The notes under the pieces: generated by a model
Told to the model about the DNA's origin: nothing
Seen by the model: only the letters and a program-made list of their open reading frames with translations
The model's database searches: none
Part shown: in pieces, positions 1 to 5,473 of the stretch
Numbering within the stretch: the first letter of the stretch is position 1
How the letters are laid out: each line of letters opens with the position of its first letter
Source: an uncultured Mollicutes bacterium
GTDB lineage: Bacteria > Bacillota_I > Bacilli_A > MAG-NZ
NCBI GenBank assembly: GCA_913064935.1
Contig: CAJYBF010000054.1
Span: 1 to 6,815 of the forward strand
DNA: 6,815 nt
Direction of reading: 5' to 3'
Made by a program: the position numbers and the translations under genes

Positions 1-190
1 GCTGGTCGGCAGCCGCCGCGCGAGCCTCGTCCAGCGATGCGACCGTAGCGGGTTCGGCCGGCTCTTCACCCGGTGCGTTCAACCCCACCAGCGGTTGCAC
101 GGAGCCAGGCGGCACATCGATTTGCGTGTCCGGGGCTTTGTCTGACCACAACTCAGCGGAGATTGCATCAATGCGCTCGGCCGCGGCTGC
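1..190. other. GC-rich block of different origin (probable chimeric contig end)
   Basis: These bases are roughly two-thirds G+C by eye, while the following 6.6 kb are strongly AT-rich. The switch is abrupt, at about 185-192. The minus-strand frame stays open across the block and has a GC-rich codon bias there. The other two minus frames hit stops quickly, so the block does look like coding DNA, but of a high-GC organism. No insertion sequence end, attachment site or repeat is visible at the junction. A chimeric read or assembly join is the simplest explanation; a true recent gene fusion is less likely. Confidence 0.7.
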
Positions 191-385
191 TATTTCTTCT
201 TCATTCATGTTATCAAAGTCATAACTTTGCATCAAATCAATTCTATAATTCATTAAGTCTTGGTGATCTTCAGTCATTACTTCTTTAATTCGATTAAATG
301 CACCTCTTGCATATTCTTGTACGTTTTCGTTTGTAGCAGTTGCTCCACCACTTAATAATGTTATTGCTAATATAATACCTTTCAT
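1..385 (-). CDS. Start of a small, probably exported protein; runs off the left edge through a composition switch
   Basis: Reading the minus strand from the ATG at 385 gives 128 codons with no stop before the window edge, so the gene is 3'-partial here. The start is supported by GGAGG at 391-395, five bases upstream. Residues 1-17 look like a short signal peptide: K2, a hydrophobic stretch IILAITLL, then A15-T16-A17 as a possible signal peptidase I site. There is no lipobox cysteine. Residues 18-65 are hydrophilic and rich in E, D, N and M, probably helical. I do not recognise a family. From about residue 66 the DNA becomes GC-rich and the protein turns into an A/P/E/D-rich, disordered-looking stretch. 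Roughly 70% of codons there end in G or C by hand count, against mostly A/T before. The first ~65 residues are probably native; the remainder is probably foreign sequence joined by misassembly. The gene is divergent from the two-component operon and has a phased repeat cluster upstream. Confidence 0.6.
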   Translation of the reverse strand, partial: MKGIILAITLLSGGATATNENVQEYARGAFNRIKEVMTEDHQDLMNYRIDLMQSYDFDNMNEEEIAAAAERIDAISAELWSDKAPDTQIDVPPGSVQPLVGLNAPGEEPAEPATVASLDEARAAAADQ

Positions 386-424
386 AATATCCTCCATCTG
401 CCATTCGGCTTTTCTTACACTCAC

Positions 425-430
425 AGTATA
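425..430 (-). promoter_or_regulatory. Putative -10 box for the exported-protein gene
   Basis: On the minus strand 430-425 reads TATACT, five of six matches to the sigma-A -10 consensus, about 40 bases upstream of the start codon. The sequence 17 bases upstream of it (ATAGTA) is a poor -35 box. A weak -35 with a regulator-type repeat cluster just upstream (451-483, 20 bases from the -10 box) is the pattern expected of an activator-dependent promoter. That reading is inference. Confidence 0.4.
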
Positions 431-450
431 TAATTTAGTTAAGTAGATAC

Positions 451-483
451 TATGAAGCACTTATGAAATTCTTGTGAAGTTTC
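451..483 (+). promoter_or_regulatory. Three 11-bp-phased direct repeats, putative response-regulator site (cluster 1)
   Basis: Three consecutive 11-base units are visible: TATGAAGCACT (451-461), TATGAAATTCT (462-472) and TGTGAAGTTTC (473-483). All share T-R-T-G-A-A at the same place in the unit. Direct hexamers with an 11-base period are the usual target of OmpR/PhoB-family winged-helix dimers; WalR, for example, binds TGTWAH-N5-TGTWAH. The regulator encoded at 637 is the obvious candidate to bind here. The cluster sits next to the weak -35 region of the minus-strand gene. Confidence 0.55.
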
Positions 484-554
484 AATTAGTGCACCGATTA
501 GCACAATTGCTGTCTAATCTTCTATCTTATTATATACCACTTCTATTCTTAATA

Positions 555-587
555 TTTGAAAATCCTGTGAAGATTATGTGAAGATTA
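555..587 (+). promoter_or_regulatory. Three 11-bp-phased direct repeats, putative response-regulator site (cluster 2)
   Basis: The units are TTTGAAAATCC (555-565), TGTGAAGATTA (566-576) and TGTGAAGATTA (577-587). The last two are an exact tandem copy. The TNTGAA core and the 11-base period match cluster 1. The cluster ends 23 bases before the extended -10 box at 608-616 and replaces any good -35 box, which suggests activation of the two-component operon by its own regulator. Binding by this regulator is inferred from position and family habit. Confidence 0.55.
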
Positions 588-607
588 CTTTAATTGTCCC
601 TTAGCTA

Positions 608-616
608 TGCTATCAT
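608..616 (+). promoter_or_regulatory. Putative extended -10 promoter of the two-component operon
   Basis: TGC followed by TATCAT (611-616) matches an extended -10 element, with five of six bases of TATAAT. The region 17 bases upstream (588-593, CTTTAA) is not a usable -35, in keeping with activation from the adjacent repeats. Transcription would begin near 622, giving a leader of about 15 bases that still contains the ribosome binding site. An alternative promoter lies further upstream: TTGCTG at 507-512 with an AT-rich -10 around 528-536. Confidence 0.4.
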
Positions 617-624
617 TATTAAAA

Positions 625-631
625 AAGGAGG
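625..631 (+). promoter_or_regulatory. Ribosome binding site that sets the response-regulator start
   Basis: AAGGAGG lies five bases before the ATG at 637. The in-frame ATG at 607 lies upstream of this site and overlaps the likely -10 box, so it is not the start. Confidence 0.85.
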
Positions 632-636
632 CAATT

Positions 637-1317
637 ATGGAAAAAACAATACTAATAGTAGAAGATGAATTGTCTTTGCAAAATATATTAGAGGTTTACT
701 TTAAAAAAGAAGGATTCTCCGTAGTTAAAGCAAGTGATGGATTAGAAGCACTGGAAAAATTTGAACTTTACAGTATCGATATTGCTTGTATTGATATTAT
801 GATTCCACATATAGATGGTTATGAAGTTGTTAAATCAATAAGACAAAAGTCAGATATGCCTATCTTAATGATGACCGCACTTTCGAGTGAAGAAAATCAA
901 CTTAAAGGATATGGATTAGATATTGATGATTACGTGACTAAGCCCTTCAGCCCAACTATATTAGTAGCCAAAGTTAAAAGCATACTTAAAAGATATAGTG
1001 AAAAACAAGTTAGAAACGACATTCAAAATCATCAATTAGGTCTTATGGAGATTAATTTCCAAAGTAGAATCATCAAGGTTGATGGATCAGACATCGATTT
1101 ATCAAAAACAGAATTCGATATGTTAGCTTATTTTATAAAAAATAAAGGCATTGTTATTGAAAGAGTAACATTCCTAGATGAAATTTGGGGAATGGACGTT
1201 TATGTTGAAGATAGAATAGTAGATACATTCATTAAAACACTTAGAAAAAAATTAGGGCCCGCAAGCAAATACATTAAAACAGTATTTGGTGTAGGCTATA
1301 AATTCGAGGTGAACTAA
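637..1317 (+). CDS. OmpR/PhoB-family response regulator
   Basis: This is a 226-residue cytoplasmic transcription factor of normal length for the family. Residues 1-120 are the receiver domain: acidic pocket E9-D10, phosphoacceptor D53 in the segment CIDIMIP, switch residue T80, and K102 before P103. A short linker leads to a winged-helix DNA-binding domain at about 133-225, with the typical DLSKTEFDML stretch and the terminal GVGYKFE wing. Phosphorylation should come from the kinase encoded next, whose ATG shares one base with this stop codon (TAATG, A at 1317). The start at 637 is chosen over the in-frame ATG at 607 because of AAGGAGG at 625-631. Phased direct repeats at 555-587 suggest autoregulation. 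The domain assignment is secure. Which subgroup it belongs to (VanR-, PhoP- or BceR-like) and what signal it serves cannot be decided here. Confidence 0.95.
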   Translation: MEKTILIVEDELSLQNILEVYFKKEGFSVVKASDGLEALEKFELYSIDIACIDIMIPHIDGYEVVKSIRQKSDMPILMMTALSSEENQLKGYGLDIDDYVTKPFSPTILVAKVKSILKRYSEKQVRNDIQNHQLGLMEINFQSRIIKVDGSDIDLSKTEFDMLAYFIKNKGIVIERVTFLDEIWGMDVYVEDRIVDTFIKTLRKKLGPASKYIKTVFGVGYKFEVN

Positions 1318-3056
1318 TGAAACAATCATTTATTAAGAAAATTTTCTCTGGAGTTTTCACCCTATTAGTCATTATATTTTTAGTCCAAATAGTTTTCCAA
1401 AAATATATATTTCCTATCTATTATCTAAACCAAGTCAAAAACAATATTGAGAGCGAACTAGTTTTACTAGTTGACTCCACTACAAAATCTCAGTTTTCGG
1501 ACAATCTAGATAGATTTTCTCAAATAACTCAGACAACGACGGCTACTGTGCCGACTCAATCTGCTCAAATTCCTGTTAACGAGTATCCATTAACAATAAT
1601 CAAAACCTCTGGGGATGAGCTTTATAGTCTATTTATTCCTAAGTTTACGGACTTCTCCTTAAAACCAGACGATTCTGTTTCAGGAACATTTTACATGAAT
1701 ACAAACAATAATAGTTATATACCAAAAGTATTATTAGTTAATGGAGAAAGAATTTACGGTGAAACAAGATCTCCAAGTCATAAAAAATCTAATATGTATA
1801 ACGAACTAATCATGCGCAGTAGTATAGATACAACAAAGACATTTGAACTAAGTGGTTTTGTGTTAGAGATAGACGAAAAAATTATAGAAGAATCTAAAGA
1901 TTTGAATGCTTCAAGAGAATGGTTAAATTTATATTCTGGTAATGTCACTAAACTAACTGAAACTAGTAACGGTTTATCTTATATATCTAATGATGTAGAT
2001 AACAACCCAACTAACTTAGTTTATACCTCTAGAGTCACTCTAGATGGTAAGGAGCAGCTAGCAATAACAATATATCCGTTAAGCAATATATCTTTAATAT
2101 CAGCTAAATTAACTAACTTCAATATAGTAATGTATTTGTTTGCATTTGTTGTTCTTCTTGTTTTATCAGTATTTTACATTAAAAGAGTAAGTGTTCCATT
2201 AATCAAAATTAATGAAACAACAAAAAGATTAGCAAATCTTGATTTTACTCTTATTGAAGAGATAGATTCAGATGATGAGATTGGGCAGTTATCTAGAAGC
2301 ATTAACTTGCTGTCAGCCAACTTAAAAACGGCTCTAAGCGAGTTGAATGACAAAAACGAGCAATTATCAAGCTCAATCAGTCAAGAGTCTGAAAGAGAAA
2401 AATCAAGGATTGATTTTGTGGCCGGTTTATCTCATGAATTAAAAACACCACTCGCAGTTATTCAAGCTAGTAGTGAAGGTTTATCTTTAGATTTATTTGA
2501 CAAAGTTGATAAAACTGAACAACATGAAATAATAAAGAACGAGATAGTAAGAAGCAACAAAATCATCCAAGACATGATGCAAGTGTACAAACTTGAACAA
2601 ACAGTCTATAAATCTAATTGGAAATCATTTAAATTAAGCGAGACAATTTCAAAAGTAAATGAAAGCCTAAGTTTACTTGCTAATGCTAAAGGAATAGAGA
2701 CAATAATTAATACAGATGATTCTTTTGTATATGGGGATGAGAATAAGTTTGAACTTGTTATAAGTAATCTCTTCTCAAATGCTATAAAGTATACTAATGA
2801 AGATGAGAAAATAGTTATAAACTTAAAAGATGGATTCTTTGAAATCATTAATACTGGAATTACTATTCCTGACAAATATATCAAGAACATATTTGAACCA
2901 TTCTATAGAGTTGATAAAAGTAGATCACGCTCTACTGGTTCTACTGGACTAGGACTATATATAGTTAAGCAAATCTTAAATCAACATAACTTTGAATATG
3001 GTGCTGAAAACCTTGATAATGCTATTAGATTTTATTTCACAATCAAAAAAGACTAA
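1317..3056 (+). CDS. Membrane sensor histidine kinase (VanS/PhoR-like), partner of the upstream regulator
   Basis: This is a 579-residue inner-membrane kinase. A first membrane segment lies at about residues 10-30, an external region at about 31-267, and a second membrane segment at about 268-288. A HAMP-type linker (about 288-340) and a short coiled coil follow. The dimerisation domain has the H-box FVAGLSHELKTPL, with H373 as the phosphorylated histidine. The ATPase domain has an N-box with N484 and N488, a G1 region with N512-T-G514 in place of the classical DxGxG, an F-box FEPFYRVDKSRS (526-537), and a G2 box GSTGLGLYIVK (541-551). NxG in G1 occurs in VanS-type kinases, so activity is expected. 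The external domain of about 237 residues has no motif I recognise. GAGGTGA at 1306-1312 is the ribosome binding site, inside the end of the regulator gene, so the two are translationally coupled. The last codons form one arm of the terminator at 3045-3073. Confidence 0.95.
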   Translation: MKQSFIKKIFSGVFTLLVIIFLVQIVFQKYIFPIYYLNQVKNNIESELVLLVDSTTKSQFSDNLDRFSQITQTTTATVPTQSAQIPVNEYPLTIIKTSGDELYSLFIPKFTDFSLKPDDSVSGTFYMNTNNNSYIPKVLLVNGERIYGETRSPSHKKSNMYNELIMRSSIDTTKTFELSGFVLEIDEKIIEESKDLNASREWLNLYSGNVTKLTETSNGLSYISNDVDNNPTNLVYTSRVTLDGKEQLAITIYPLSNISLISAKLTNFNIVMYLFAFVVLLVLSVFYIKRVSVPLIKINETTKRLANLDFTLIEEIDSDDEIGQLSRSINLLSANLKTALSELNDKNEQLSSSISQESEREKSRIDFVAGLSHELKTPLAVIQASSEGLSLDLFDKVDKTEQHEIIKNEIVRSNKIIQDMMQVYKLEQTVYKSNWKSFKLSETISKVNESLSLLANAKGIETIINTDDSFVYGDENKFELVISNLFSNAIKYTNEDEKIVINLKDGFFEIINTGITIPDKYIKNIFEPFYRVDKSRSRSTGSTGLGLYIVKQILNQHNFEYGAENLDNAIRFYFTIKKD

Positions 3057-3073
3057 ATCAATTAGTCTTTTTT
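3045..3073. terminator. Bidirectional terminator shared by the kinase and Cys-rich genes
   Basis: The arms AAAAAAGACTAA (3045-3056) and TTAGTCTTTTTT (3062-3073) pair perfectly over 12 bases around the loop ATCAA. T-runs follow on the plus strand and, because of the A-run, on the minus strand too. Both stop codons lie in the stem, so each arm encodes Lys-Lys-Asp-stop for one of the two convergent genes. Confidence 0.85.
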
Positions 3074-3301
3074 TTCTATTCTTAAGTTTTCTAGCAAAAT
3101 TTTCATAACATGGTCGTATCCTCGTTCAGCATGAGGAATAAGACAATTACTACAATCCTTTATTCCCTCGTCTGTGTAATTCCCTTTACAATCGTATTGA
3201 TATAAAGGACAATAACAAAACAAACAATTGAAGAATTCAGTGTCTTTTTTGTGACATGGAAAGTACTCACATTTGTCATTTTTGAAGTATCTATAACTCA
3301 T
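3062..3301 (-). CDS. Cysteine-rich small domain protein (probable metal binding)
   Basis: This 79-residue protein has eight cysteines (11, 16, 26, 29, 31, 38, 50, 53) and histidines at 17, 57 and 64. The order CEYFPCHK, FNCLFCYCPLY, then GIKDCSNC-xxPH matches the cysteine-rich small domain family (Pfam PF04071) as I remember it. Its function is unknown and it is presumed to bind metal. It has no signal peptide or membrane segment, so it is probably cytoplasmic. The protein is essentially just this domain plus a charged C-terminal helix, so it looks complete. The ATG at 3301 has GAAAGGG (3311-3317) nine bases upstream and a near-perfect promoter at 3327-3355. It converges on the kinase gene, leaving a five-base gap, and diverges from the Crp/Fnr gene. 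The coding assignment is strong: family signature, start signals and shared terminator. Its role is open. Confidence 0.88.
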   Translation of the reverse strand: MSYRYFKNDKCEYFPCHKKDTEFFNCLFCYCPLYQYDCKGNYTDEGIKDCSNCLIPHAERGYDHVMKILLENLRIEKKD

Positions 3302-3326
3302 TCTATCAAGCCCTTTCTAGCAATTA

Positions 3327-3355
3327 ATTATATACTTTAAACAAATTATTTTCAA
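3327..3355 (-). promoter_or_regulatory. Near-consensus sigma-A promoter of the Cys-rich gene
   Basis: On the minus strand TTGAAA (3355-3350) is followed after exactly 17 bases by TATAAT (3332-3327), which gives transcription starting near 3320 and a leader of about 20 bases. This is among the strongest-looking promoters in the window and suggests high or constitutive basal expression unless a repressor acts. The divergent Crp/Fnr regulator gene shares this intergenic region and its product could act here, but I see no clear FNR-type palindrome. Confidence 0.75.
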
Positions 3356-3392
3356 CTTTACTTAACATAAAATTCGTGGTAACATTTGATAC

Positions 3393-3399
3393 AGGTGAT
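3393..3399 (+). promoter_or_regulatory. Ribosome binding site that sets the Crp/Fnr start
   Basis: AGGTGAT matches the 3' end of 16S rRNA and ends three bases before the ATG at 3403. The in-frame GTG at 3376 has no comparable site upstream and lies over a possible -10 region (TAAAAT at 3368-3373), so 3403 is the better start. Confidence 0.75.
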
Positions 3400-3402
3400 A
3401 AA

Positions 3403-4056
3403 ATGAATAAAATATTTAGATGTAAACTGTTTAAAAGCTTTACATTACAAGAAATTAACCACTTTTTAAGAAAATACAAAACACTTACACGTACATATGA
3501 AACAGACGATATTGTATTCCTTGAATGTGATGAATGTAATCAAATTGGAATAGTAGTAGATGGTAGTATAGACATCCAAAACATCTCTGGTGAAGGACAT
3601 TTATCTTTGTTTACAAAAATAGAAGCCGGAAGTATTTTCGGTGAGGTTTTACTTTACAGTGAACAAAAAGAATATCCTGCAACACTAAAAGCAACTGAAC
3701 ACACAACTGTCTTGTACATTGATAAAGATGTGCTATTAAAAGCACTTGGTGAACATAAAAAACTATTAGTTAACTTTTTAGAATTAATGGCAAACAGAAC
3801 TTTAAATTTACATAATAGAGTTAAGGTAATTACAAAACATACTTTAAAATCAAAAATAGCATCATATATATTAACAAATTCTGATAAATCAGATAAAGTT
3901 CCAATAGGTATGACAAAAGAAAAATTAGCTGATTATTTAAGCGTGCAAAGACCTTCATTATCTAGAGAATTAATCTCTCTTAAAGAGGATGGGATTATAG
4001 ATTATGATAGAAAGTTCTTCTATATCTTGAATAGAGAGGCTTTAGAAACAATGTAA
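3403..4056 (+). CDS. Crp/Fnr-family transcriptional regulator
   Basis: This is a 217-residue cytoplasmic DNA-binding protein. Residues 1-120 form a cyclic-nucleotide-binding-type beta-roll, with VVDGSIDIQ (51-59) and EAGSIFGEVLLYSEQKEYPATLKA (74-97). The cAMP-contacting arginine of true Crp is not visible: the segment corresponding to its R-S-A-T region reads KEYPATL. A long dimerisation helix lies at about 117-145, followed by a Crp-type helix-turn-helix at about 168-205, with KEKLADYLSVQRPSLSREL as helix, turn and recognition helix. Cysteines at 7, 42 and 45 include a CDEC pair, but there is no four-cysteine FNR arrangement, so an oxygen-sensing Fe-S cluster is not supported. The overall look is that of the clostridial Crp/Fnr proteins, whose ligands are mostly unknown. 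It is a single gene, divergent from the Cys-rich protein. Its terminator is weak: only an imperfect hairpin at 4063-4082 precedes the metK promoter. Confidence 0.9.
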   Translation: MNKIFRCKLFKSFTLQEINHFLRKYKTLTRTYETDDIVFLECDECNQIGIVVDGSIDIQNISGEGHLSLFTKIEAGSIFGEVLLYSEQKEYPATLKATEHTTVLYIDKDVLLKALGEHKKLLVNFLELMANRTLNLHNRVKVITKHTLKSKIASYILTNSDKSDKVPIGMTKEKLADYLSVQRPSLSRELISLKEDGIIDYDRKFFYILNREALETM

Positions 4057-4062
4057 ATCAAG

Positions 4063-4082
4063 AGGCTTAAAAAACAAGTCCT
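4063..4082 (+). terminator. Weak possible terminator after the Crp/Fnr gene
   Basis: AGGCTT (4063-4068) can pair with AAGTCCT (4076-4082) with one bulged base. It is followed only by TTTGTT rather than a full T-run. It may reduce, but probably does not abolish, read-through into the metK leader. Confidence 0.25.
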
Positions 4083-4098
4083 TTGTTAATCATATTCG

Positions 4099-4127
4099 TT
4101 GACAATTCTAACTGGATGTTATATGAT
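4099..4127 (+). promoter_or_regulatory. Sigma-A promoter of the metK transcription unit
   Basis: A perfect TTGACA (4099-4104) is followed after 17 bases by TATGAT (4122-4127), five of six matches to TATAAT. Transcription should start near 4134, about ten bases before helix P1 of the riboswitch. Position, spacing and the downstream RNA all agree. Confidence 0.85.
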
Positions 4128-4144
4128 TTATATGCAAATTGAAT

Positions 4145-4283
4145 ACTCATTAAGAGTTGCTTAGGAGACTAGCCTGTGATGCAACAGCAACCTATTTAAT
4201 TAGGTGCTACTAGTAGGGGTAATTAGCTTACCTATCAATGAGAAAAGTGATACTTTTCTCAAATGGAAAGTATTTTTTATTTT
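4145..4283 (+). promoter_or_regulatory. SAM-I (S-box) riboswitch with transcription-termination platform
   Basis: The aptamer shows the S-box core. P1 is CTCATT (4146-4151) with AATGAG (4237-4242), followed by AAGAG. P2 is GTTGC (4156-4160) with GCAAC (4181-4185). The conserved CAGCAACC is at 4185-4192. P3 is ACCTA (4190-4194) with TAGGT (4201-4205), leading into GGTGCTA. P4 is GGTAA (4218-4222) with TTACC (4228-4232). The expression platform is legible. The antiterminator is GAGAAAAGT (4240-4248) with ACTTTTCTC (4252-4260). The terminator is ATACTTTTC (4250-4258) with GGAAAGTAT (4265-4273) and then a T-run. P1 and the antiterminator compete for GAG at 4240-4242. Bound SAM should therefore stabilise P1, free the terminator and switch metK off, the standard S-box logic. 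Confidence 0.92.
4250..4278 (+). terminator. SAM-dependent intrinsic terminator of the metK leader
   Basis: A nine-pair stem with one G-U wobble (4250-4258 with 4265-4273) encloses the loop TCAAAT and runs into six T residues (4273-4278). Its 5' arm overlaps the 3' arm of the antiterminator, so the two hairpins exclude each other. Confidence 0.8.
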
Positions 4284-4297
4284 AAGGAGAGATTTAT

Positions 4298-5473
4298 ATG
4301 GAGAAAAAACTATTTACATCAGAATCTGTAACTGAAGGACATCCAGACAAAGTCTGCGATCAAATCAGTGACGCAATATTAGACGCAATATTAAAAGATG
4401 ATCCAAATGCTAGAGTTGCTTGCGAGACAACTGTAACTACGGGATTAGTTTTAGTTACAGGGGAAATAACGACTATAGCATATGCACCAATTCAAGAAAT
4501 AGTAAGAAAAACATTAACTGAAATCGGGTATACTAGATCAAAATTTGGCTTTGACGCTGAAAATGTTTCTGTGTTAGTTTCTATAGACCCTCAAAGTCCT
4601 GATATCGCTCAAGGAGTGAACGAGAAAGAAGGATTATTCAGTGAACAAGGTGCAGGAGACCAAGGTTTGATGTTTGGCTATGCAACTGATGAAACTGATG
4701 AATATATGCCAATAACAGCTGTTTTATCACATAAATTAACCAAACAACTTGCTGAAGTTAGAAAAAATAAAACTTTATCTTACTTAAGACCTGACGGAAA
4801 AAGTCAAGTGACAGTAGAGTTTGATAAATCAGGAAAACCTTTAAGAGTACATACAATAGTTGTTTCGTCTCAACATGCAGAAAATATAGAACATAGTCAA
4901 ATAGTAAAAGATATAAAAGAACATGTAATCATGCCTATGATACCTAATGATTTGCTGGATGAGGAAACTAACATTCTTATCAATCCAACAGGAAAATTCG
5001 TTATTGGAGGACCTAAAGGTGATGCAGGATTAACTGGTAGAAAAATCATTGTTGACACATATGGTGGGTACGCAAGACATGGTGGAGGAGCATTTAGTGG
5101 TAAAGATCCTTCAAAAGTAGATAGAAGTGCAGCTTATGCTGCTAGATATGTTGCTAAAAATATCGTGGCAGCTGGACTTGCGAGTAAATGTGAAATCCAA
5201 TTATCCTATGCAATAGGAGTTGCTGATCCAATAAATGTTAGTGTTGATACATTTGGTACAAATAAGATCAGTGAGGATCTAATCGCTAAAGCAATTAGAG
5301 AAAACTTTGGATTAAAACCAAGAGAGATAATAGAGGCTCTTCAATTAAAAAGACCAATATACAGACAAACTGCAACTTATGGTCATTTTGGTAGAAACGA
5401 TTTAGATTTGCCTTGGGAAAAGCTAGATAAAGTAGAGGCACTACAGGAGTATTTATGTCAAAACAACCTTTAA
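4298..5473 (+). CDS. metK: S-adenosylmethionine synthetase
   Basis: This cytoplasmic enzyme makes S-adenosylmethionine from methionine and ATP, releasing phosphate and diphosphate. The 391-residue length is normal for bacterial MetK. Signature segments are intact and in order: GHPDK (14-18) with H15 and D17, [11 protein letters not shown] (118-128), the phosphate-binding [17 protein letters not shown] (237-253), [20 protein letters not shown] (261-280), and the terminal DLPWE (370-374). No catalytic residue appears missing, and the enzyme should need Mg2+ and K+ as in the rest of the family. The start at 4298 is fixed by AAGGAGAG (4284-4291) and by the conserved N-terminus. It is controlled by the SAM-I riboswitch just upstream, that is, by its own product. 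Its last 19 bases overlap the start of the rhodanese gene, so both should share one SAM-controlled transcript. Confidence 0.98.
   Translation: MEKKLFTSESVTEGHPDKVCDQISDAILDAILKDDPNARVACETTVTTGLVLVTGEITTIAYAPIQEIVRKTLTEIGYTRSKFGFDAENVSVLVSIDPQSPDIAQGVNEKEGLFSEQGAGDQGLMFGYATDETDEYMPITAVLSHKLTKQLAEVRKNKTLSYLRPDGKSQVTVEFDKSGKPLRVHTIVVSSQHAENIEHSQIVKDIKEHVIMPMIPNDLLDEETNILINPTGKFVIGGPKGDAGLTGRKIIVDTYGGYARHGGGAFSGKDPSKVDRSAAYAARYVAKNIVAAGLASKCEIQLSYAIGVADPINVSVDTFGTNKISEDLIAKAIRENFGLKPREIIEALQLKRPIYRQTATYGHFGRNDLDLPWEKLDKVEALQEYLCQNNL

Noticed and set aside
73..288. Plus-strand reading frame of 71 residues
   Set aside because: It crosses the composition switch, starts at a GTG without a ribosome binding site, and lies opposite the better-supported minus-strand frame. 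The product is low-complexity and unlike any family.
483..509. Imperfect inverted repeat around CAATTAGTGC and GCACAATTG
   Set aside because: The arms differ by an inserted base, the spacer is asymmetric and there is no T-run. It could be a minor operator, but the evidence is too thin to list as a feature.
607..636. Ten-residue N-terminal extension of the response regulator
   Set aside because: The ATG at 607 precedes AAGGAGG and overlaps the probable -10 box. The receiver domain normally begins at the ATG at 637.
2844..2865. Loss of the classical DxGxG motif in the kinase G1 box as a sign of inactivity
   Set aside because: The N-T-G form is common in VanS-type kinases, and the H, N, F and G2 boxes are intact, so a degenerate kinase is not supported.
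2606..2890. Minus-strand frame of 94 residues inside the kinase gene
   Set aside because: It is a shadow of the ATPase-domain coding sequence, with no start signals and no gap in the kinase frame.
4057..4080. ATCAAGAGG just after the Crp/Fnr stop as the 5' side of an S-box
   Set aside because: It resembles the S-box P1/AAGAG motif, but it lies upstream of the metK promoter and lacks the downstream core. The real aptamer is at 4145-4242.
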